64,000 bases of DNA from Chitinimonas sp. BJYL2 (lineage in GTDB: Bacteria > Pseudomonadota > Gammaproteobacteria > Burkholderiales > Chitinimonadaceae). The stretch covers positions 620,001-684,000 of the forward strand of contig NZ_JANZKW010000002.1 of NCBI RefSeq assembly GCF_027257935.1, in the 5' to 3' direction. The notes beneath the pieces were generated by a model. It was not told the origin of the DNA. It did no database searches and saw nothing but the letters and a program-made list of their open reading frames with translations. This document shows positions 58,915 through 64,000 of this stretch, in pieces. Each line of letters starts with the position of its first letter. Position 1 is the first letter of the stretch. A program made the position numbers and the translations under genes.

Positions 58915-60111
58915 TCAGATATCCAGCAGCAGACGCGCCGGGTCTTCGATGGCTTCCTTGATCGCCACCAAGCTCAACACGGCCTCGCGGCCGTCGATGA
59001 TGCGGTGGTCGTAGGACTGCGCCAGATACATCATCGGGCGTGCCACGATCTGGCCGTCTTCCACCACGGCACGTTCCTTGGTGGCATGCATGCCCAAGAT
59101 CGCGCTTTGCGGCGGGTTGATGATCGGAGTCGACATCATCGAGCCGAAGGTACCGCCGTTCGAGATCGTATAGGTGCCGCCGCTCAGTTCTTCCATGGTC
59201 AGCTTGCCTTCCTGAGCACGCTTGCCGAAGTCGGCAATCTGCTTCTCGATGTCAGCCAGGCTCAGCTGGTCAGCATTGCGGATCACCGGCACCACCAGGC
59301 CACGCGGGCTGCCCACGGCCACGCCGATGTCGTAGTAACCGTGGTAGACGATATCGGTGCCATCGACCGAGGCGTTGACGATCGGGTACTTCTTGAGCGC
59401 GTGCACGGCGGCCTTCACGAAGAAGCCCATGAAGCCCAGCTTGATGCCGTGTTCCTTCTCGAACTTGTCCTTGTAGCGGTTGCGCAGGTCCATCACCGGC
59501 TTCATGTTCACTTCATTGAAGGTGGTGAGGATGGCGGCGGTCGATTGCGACTCGACCAGACGCTCAGCCACGCGCTGACGCAGACGCGACATCGGCACTC
59601 GCTGCTCAGCGCGATCGCCAGCGGCAACCACCACAGCCGGGGCCGGTGCAGCCTTGGCAGCCGGTGCGGCGGCCGGCTTGCCGGCAGCAGCAACAACATC
59701 TTCCTTGAGCACACGACCATCGCGGCCCGATCCGGCGATCTTGCTGGTGTCCACGCCCGCATCGGCAGCGGCCTTCTTGGCGGCCGGCATCACGGCGGCT
59801 TCTGCCTTGGCGGCAGCCGGTGCGGCTGCAGCGGCAGCGGGCGCCGGGGCGGCGGCGCTGGCGCCGGCCTTGGCTTCGGTATCGATGGTGGCGATGACCT
59901 GGTTGCTCACCACGGTGCTGCCATCACCCTCGACGATCTTGACGATCACACCGGCCTGCGGTGCCGGCAGTTCCAGCACGACCTTGTCGGTTTCGAGATC
60001 GATCAGGTTCTCGTCGCGTTCGACGTATTCGCCGACCTTCTTCTTCCAAGCCACCAGCGTGGCTTCGGAAACGGATTCGGGCAGTTGCGGGACTTTGACT
60101 TCGATCAGCAT
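58915..60111 (-). CDS. odhB: Dihydrolipoyllysine succinyltransferase (E2 of 2-oxoglutarate dehydrogenase)
   Basis: 398 residues with one N-terminal lipoyl domain (lipoyl Lys in [14 protein letters not shown]), an Ala/Pro linker, a peripheral-subunit-binding domain near 113-150 ([23 protein letters not shown]) and the catalytic domain with MGMHA-like [12 protein letters not shown] and the active-site [13 protein letters not shown]. The start [22 protein letters not shown] marks the succinyl type. 86 bases, holding a hairpin (60159-60186), separate it from odhA. Confidence 0.97.
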   Translation of the reverse strand: MLIEVKVPQLPESVSEATLVAWKKKVGEYVERDENLIDLETDKVVLELPAPQAGVIVKIVEGDGSTVVSNQVIATIDTEAKAGASAAAPAPAAAAAAPAAAKAEAAVMPAAKKAAADAGVDTSKIAGSGRDGRVLKEDVVAAAGKPAAAPAAKAAPAPAVVVAAGDRAEQRVPMSRLRQRVAERLVESQSTAAILTTFNEVNMKPVMDLRNRYKDKFEKEHGIKLGFMGFFVKAAVHALKKYPIVNASVDGTDIVYHGYYDIGVAVGSPRGLVVPVIRNADQLSLADIEKQIADFGKRAQEGKLTMEELSGGTYTISNGGTFGSMMSTPIINPPQSAILGMHATKERAVVEDGQIVARPMMYLAQSYDHRIIDGREAVLSLVAIKEAIEDPARLLLDI

Positions 60112-60158
60112 GTTCTAGGCTCCGGTTTGCGCCTGCTTGGGGTTATTGCATTTATCAG

Positions 60159-60186
60159 CGCAAAAGCGGCTCAGGCCGCTTCTGCG
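60159..60186 (-). other. Hairpin in the odhA-odhB spacer
   Basis: AAGCGGC/GCCGCTT with loop TCAG, extended by CGCA/TGCG across an A-C mismatch. No T-run follows in the direction of transcription, so an RNA-stability or processing role is more likely than termination. Confidence 0.55.
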
Positions 60187-60197
60187 TGGTTTCGGGT

Positions 60198-63020
60198 TTA
60201 CTTGCCAGTATTGATCGCTTCGTCGACCAACGCCTTGAGCTGGGCCACGTGCTTGCTCATGTAGCCCACGGCCGGCGACGCCGACGACGGACGACCCGAG
60301 AAAGCCAGCGTCTGCTTGGGACCCAGCAAGCCTTCGAGGCGATGGCGGATGTGGTACCAGGCACCTTGGTTCTTGGGCTCTTCCTGGGTCCAGACGATTT
60401 CGCGGGCGGCCGTGTATTTGCCCAGCTCGGCACGCAGATCGTCGGTCGGGAACGGATACAGCTGCTCAAGACGCACAATCGCCACATCCTTGGCATCACG
60501 CTCGCGGCGAGCGTTGATCAGGTCGTAAGCCACCTGACCCGAGCACACGACCACGCGCTTGACCTTCTTGGCATCCGGTTGATCCGGATCGCCAATCACG
60601 GTGCGGAAACCGCCTTGGGTGTAGGCCTCCAGCGGGCTCATCGAATCCTTGAAGCGCAAGAGGCGCTTGGACATCAGGATGATCAGCGGCTTACGGTACG
60701 GGCGCAGTTGTTGGCGACGCAGCACATGGAACATCTGTGCGGCTTCGGAGGGCATGACCACCTGCACATTGTGCTCGGCACACAGCTGCAGATAGCGCTC
60801 CAGACGCGCCGAGCTGTGCTCGGGGCCTTGGCCATCGTAACCGTGCGGCAGCACCATGGTCAGACCGCAGAAACGGCCCCACTTGGTTTCGCCCGAGGTA
60901 ATGAACTGGTCAATCACAACCTGAGCACCGTTGGCGAAGTCACCGAACTGGGCTTCCCAGATCACCAGCTCGTCGGGCGCCGAGGAGCTGTAACCGTATT
61001 CGAAGGCGAGCACGGCTTCTTCGTTGAGGATGGAGTCGATGACCAAAAAATGGCCTTGGCTGTCGCTCAGGTTGCGCAGCGGCACATAGGCACCCGCATC
61101 CCACTTCTCGCGGTTCTGGTCATGCATCACGGCATGGCGATGGCTGAAGGTACCGCGACCCGAGTCTTCGCCCGAAATGCGCACGCCATAGCCCTTTTCC
61201 AGCAAGGAGCCGTAAGCGAGGATTTCCGACATGCCCCAGTCGATGTTCTGCTTGCCGGTCGCCATGTCACGGCGTGCAGCCATGACCTTCTCGACCGTGG
61301 GGTGCAACTTGAAGTTGTCCGGCACCTTGGTGACCTTCTCCCCGAGGCGGGCGATTTCAGCCGCGCTCAGCGTGGTGTCGGTCGGGTGGGCCCAGTGGGT
61401 ACCCTTGTAGGCGCCAAAATCAATCGCGAAGCTGCGTTTGAAGTCGGTCAGCGTGGTCTGTTCGACATGCTCGCCCTTGTCCAGCGCGGCGCGGTAGTCC
61501 TTGATCAGACCATCGGCCTGTTCGGCACTCAGCAGGCCTTCGGTCACCAGACGGTCGGCGTACATCTTGCGCACGCCGGGGTGCTTGGCGATCTTCTTGT
61601 ACATCATCGGCTGCGTCAGCATCGGGTCATCACCCTCGTTGTGACCCAGCTTGCGGAAACAGACGAGGTCGATGACGACGTCTTTCTTGAACTCGCGGCG
61701 GAAATCGAGTGCGGCCTGCATGACAAAGCAGACGGCTTCAGGATCGTCACCGTTCACGTGGAAGATCGGCGCCTCGATCATCTTGGCGATGTCAGTGCAA
61801 TACAGCGAGGAGCGCGTGTCGCGCGTGTCGCTGGTGGTGAAGCCGATCTGGTTGTTGATGACGATGTGCACCGTACCGCCCACGCCGTAACCACGGGTTT
61901 GCGACAGGTTGAAGGTACCCTGGTTGGTACCCAAGCCGATAAAGGCCGAGTCACCGTGCAGCAGCACCGGCAGCACCTGCTCACCGGTGCGGTCGCCCCG
62001 GCGTTGCTGACGCGCACGAGCCGAACCGACGACCACCGGGTTGACGATTTCGAGGTGGGACGGGTTGAAGGCCAGCGAGACATGCACGGCACCGCCCGGT
62101 GTCGGGATGTCGGAACTGAAGCCCATGTGGTACTTCACATCGCCCGAGGGCAGATCGTAGCTGTACTTGCCTTCGAACTCGGAGAACAGGTCGCCGGGGC
62201 GCTTGCCCAGCGTATTCACCAACACGTTCAGACGGCCGCGGTGTGCCATACCGATAACCATTTCCTGCACGCCCTGCTCGCCGGCCGATTGAACCAGATG
62301 GTCCATGGCTGCGATCATGCTTTCGCCACCTTCCAGCGAGAAACGCTTCTGGCCCACGTACTTGGTGTGCAGGTAGCGCTCCATGGTCTCGGCAGCGGTG
62401 ATCTGCTTGAGGATGCGAAGCTTCTTTTCCTTGCTGAAGCTCGGCGTCGAACGCTCGCCCTCAAAACGCTTCTGCACCCACTGGCGCTGGGCCGAGGTGG
62501 TGATGTGCATGTACTCAAGACCGATGGTGCCGCAGTAAGTCTGCTTGAGACGGGCAAGGATATTGGCTAGCGTGTCACGCTCGGGGCCGACCAGGTTGCC
62601 GCAGTCGAATGTGCGGGCCATGTCGGCATCGGTCAGGCCGTAGGTACCCGGATCGAGTTCGGGCAGCAGGGTCTGGTCGAGACGCTTGAGCGGATCCAGC
62701 GAAGCATGGCGCGCACCGATGATGCGGTAGGCCGAGATCAGGCGCAGTACCGCGACCTGCTTCTTGTTGGCTTCGCTCTGCGCGGCAGCCGACATGCCGC
62801 CCACGCGCGGCTGCTTGGCCATCTGCGCGAAGCTCTCTTCAATGGCGGCGCGCGGAATGTCACGGTCGGTATTGCCGGGCAGTTGCTGCAGCTTGTCGAA
62901 GTAGTCACGCCACTCTTGGGCAACGGACTGCGGGTCAACAAGATATTGCTCGTACAGATCCTCGATGAACGGCGCGTTGCCGCCGAACAGATGGGACTGG
63001 GCTTGGAATGCTTGCATCAT
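60198..63020 (-). CDS. odhA: 2-oxoglutarate dehydrogenase E1 component
   Basis: 940 residues, close to E. coli SucA (933). The N terminus has the E2-contact motif FGGNAPFIEDLYEQYLVDP, then the TPP domain with GMAHRGRLNVLVN, LLHGDSAFIGLG, FHVNGDDPEAV and LVCFRKLGHNEGDDP, and the C-terminal part with SGEDSGRGTFSHRHAV. It decarboxylates 2-oxoglutarate and transfers succinyl to OdhB. Second gene of the TCA run after gltA. Confidence 0.98.
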   Translation of the reverse strand: MMQAFQAQSHLFGGNAPFIEDLYEQYLVDPQSVAQEWRDYFDKLQQLPGNTDRDIPRAAIEESFAQMAKQPRVGGMSAAAQSEANKKQVAVLRLISAYRIIGARHASLDPLKRLDQTLLPELDPGTYGLTDADMARTFDCGNLVGPERDTLANILARLKQTYCGTIGLEYMHITTSAQRQWVQKRFEGERSTPSFSKEKKLRILKQITAAETMERYLHTKYVGQKRFSLEGGESMIAAMDHLVQSAGEQGVQEMVIGMAHRGRLNVLVNTLGKRPGDLFSEFEGKYSYDLPSGDVKYHMGFSSDIPTPGGAVHVSLAFNPSHLEIVNPVVVGSARARQQRRGDRTGEQVLPVLLHGDSAFIGLGTNQGTFNLSQTRGYGVGGTVHIVINNQIGFTTSDTRDTRSSLYCTDIAKMIEAPIFHVNGDDPEAVCFVMQAALDFRREFKKDVVIDLVCFRKLGHNEGDDPMLTQPMMYKKIAKHPGVRKMYADRLVTEGLLSAEQADGLIKDYRAALDKGEHVEQTTLTDFKRSFAIDFGAYKGTHWAHPTDTTLSAAEIARLGEKVTKVPDNFKLHPTVEKVMAARRDMATGKQNIDWGMSEILAYGSLLEKGYGVRISGEDSGRGTFSHRHAVMHDQNREKWDAGAYVPLRNLSDSQGHFLVIDSILNEEAVLAFEYGYSSSAPDELVIWEAQFGDFANGAQVVIDQFITSGETKWGRFCGLTMVLPHGYDGQGPEHSSARLERYLQLCAEHNVQVVMPSEAAQMFHVLRRQQLRPYRKPLIILMSKRLLRFKDSMSPLEAYTQGGFRTVIGDPDQPDAKKVKRVVVCSGQVAYDLINARRERDAKDVAIVRLEQLYPFPTDDLRAELGKYTAAREIVWTQEEPKNQGAWYHIRHRLEGLLGPKQTLAFSGRPSSASPAVGYMSKHVAQLKALVDEAINTGK

Positions 63021-63083
63021 GGTGAGCTGGCCTATGGCTTTGCTTTTTTTGCTTGGGCGTAACGGGCGATGACTGGATACAGC

Positions 63084-63113
63084 AACACCCGCCCGTGTCA
63101 GCGGGCGGGTGTT
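63084..63113 (-). terminator. Hairpin between gltA and odhA
   Basis: AACACCCGCCCG / CGGGCGGGTGTT, 12 perfect pairs, 6-base loop, just after the gltA stop. The T-run after it on the minus strand is weak, so it may be an attenuator or a stability element letting odhA be read from gltA. Confidence 0.7.
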
Positions 63114-63119
63114 AGGTAC

Positions 63120-64000
63120 TTACTTGCGCTTGTCGATCGGGATGTAGTCGCGACGCGGTGCGCCGGTGTACAGCTGACGCGGGCGACCGATCTTCATGCC
63201 GGGGTCAGCGATCATTTCGTTCCAGTGCGAGATCCAGCCCACGGTGCGGGCCAGCGCAAAGATCGGGGTGAACATCGAGACCGGGATGCCGATAGCGCTG
63301 AGCACGATGCCCGAGTAGAAGTCCACGTTCGGGTACAGCTTGCGTTCGATGAAGTACGGATCGTTCAGGGCGATCTTTTCCAGCTCCATGGCGAGCTTGA
63401 ACTTCGGATCGTTATGCAGGCCCAGTTCGGCCAGCACCTCGTCGCAGGTCTTCTTCATGATGGCGGCGCGCGGGTCCATGTTCTTGTAAACGCGATGACC
63501 AAAACCCATCAGCTTGTAGCGCTTGTCCTTCACGCCCTGCATGAAATCGGCAACCTTCGACACATCGCCGATCTCGTCGAGCATCTTCAGCACGGCTTCG
63601 TTGGCACCGCCGTGCGACGGGCCCCACAGGCAGGCAATACCGGCAGCGATACAGGCGAACGGGTTGGCGCCCGAGGAGCCCGACAGGCGAACCGTGGAGG
63701 TCGAGGCATTCTGTTCGTGATCGGCGTGCAGGGTGAAGATGCGATCCAGTGCCTTGGCCAGCACCGGATTGACCTTGTACTCGGACACAGGCGTCGAGAA
63801 CATCATGTGCAGGAAGTTCTCGGAGTAGGTCAGGCCGGCCTTGGGGTAGTTCAGCGGCAGGCCACGGTTGTAGCGATACGCTTGGGCAGCAATCGTCGGC
63901 AGCTTGGCGATCAGCCGGAAGGCGGCAACTTCACGATGGCGCGGATCGTTGATGTCCAGGGAGTCGTGATAGAAGGCCGACAAGGCACCCACCACGCCGA
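63120..64000 (-). CDS. gltA: Citrate synthase, C-terminal part (5' end beyond window)
   Basis: The frame stays open to the right edge; about 293 residues of roughly 430 are visible. Hexameric type-II citrate synthase features: [16 protein letters not shown] with the catalytic His, [42 protein letters not shown] with the catalytic Asp, and the end [20 protein letters not shown]. It condenses oxaloacetate and acetyl-CoA, entering the TCA run encoded downstream. Confidence 0.98.
   Translation of the reverse strand, partial: GVVGALSAFYHDSLDINDPRHREVAAFRLIAKLPTIAAQAYRYNRGLPLNYPKAGLTYSENFLHMMFSTPVSEYKVNPVLAKALDRIFTLHADHEQNASTSTVRLSGSSGANPFACIAAGIACLWGPSHGGANEAVLKMLDEIGDVSKVADFMQGVKDKRYKLMGFGHRVYKNMDPRAAIMKKTCDEVLAELGLHNDPKFKLAMELEKIALNDPYFIERKLYPNVDFYSGIVLSAIGIPVSMFTPIFALARTVGWISHWNEMIADPGMKIGRPRQLYTGAPRRDYIPIDKRK

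Noticed and set aside
60186..62570. Long plus-strand open frame of 794 codons
   Set aside because: It lies wholly antisense to odhA, whose motifs are complete; its residue mix (His, Gln, Val-rich) is the usual shadow of a GC-rich gene.

Overview
The window looks like chromosomal DNA of a motile, polarly flagellated betaproteobacterium. GC is high throughout. The gene sets yciB-yciI-bolA-ppiC, radC / coaBC-dut and gltA-odhA-odhB-lpd are arranged as is common in Betaproteobacteria (Neisseriales or a neighbouring order is my inference; no rRNA is present to settle it). There are no insertion sequences, prophage genes or CRISPR arrays, and most genes are ordinary core genes.

Layout. 1-7.1 kb: the 3' part of hrpA, then single genes (solute-binding protein, HisN-like phosphatase, two secreted unknowns, an alpha/beta hydrolase). 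7.1-12.7 kb: a GNAT acetyltransferase and two paralogous short-chain dehydrogenases flanking a PAS-GGDEF-EAL protein, then mmsB. 12.8-15.5 kb: yciB, yciI, bolA, ppiC, glnB and tRNA-Thr(CGT). 15.5-17.5 kb: a secreted PL1 pectate lyase with a Pro-Thr microsatellite linker and a structured leader. 17.6-29.4 kb: the flagellar basal-body/export operon fliEFGHIJKLMNOPQR on the minus strand, headed by a clear sigma-54 promoter. 29.5-35.0 kb: an NtrC-type regulator (FlrC/FleR) and its kinase (FlrB/FleS), separated by a partner-switching pair (STAS protein plus receiver-PP2C-kinase protein, HsbA/HsbR-like) and a receiver-less CheB-like methylesterase. 35.3-41.8 kb, plus strand: two cheV, cheY, cheZ, cheA and an EAL-HDOD protein. 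41.9-45.6 kb: dut, coaBC, radC and an EF-hand-like protein. 45.8-52.8 kb: a livJHMGF branched-chain amino-acid ABC transporter with a CinA-N-like gene at its end, then nudC and a PilZ gene. 52.9-55.1 kb: an XRE regulator divergent from a diguanylate cyclase. 55.2-64.0 kb, minus strand: gltA (partial), odhA, odhB, lpd, sucC, sucD.

How it works together. Flagellum assembly is probably set by the FlrB-FlrC phosphorelay acting on sigma-54 promoters such as the one before fliE. The partner-switching genes lodged between kinase and regulator suggest a second input, by analogy with HsbR-HsbA, which acts on the anti-sigma factor FlgM in Pseudomonas. Chemotaxis genes and several c-di-GMP proteins (two GGDEF proteins with intact I-sites, one intact EAL, one EAL-HDOD, one PilZ) add signalling that usually opposes motility. 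The right end holds the oxidative TCA segment from citrate to succinate.

The observations most worth following are the composite FlrB/Hsb/CheB-like/FlrC locus, a pyroglutamyl-peptidase-like protein with Ser in place of the nucleophile Cys, the pectate lyase leader and linker, the palindromic operator between the XRE and cyclase genes, and repeat elements inside hrpA and between TCA genes.
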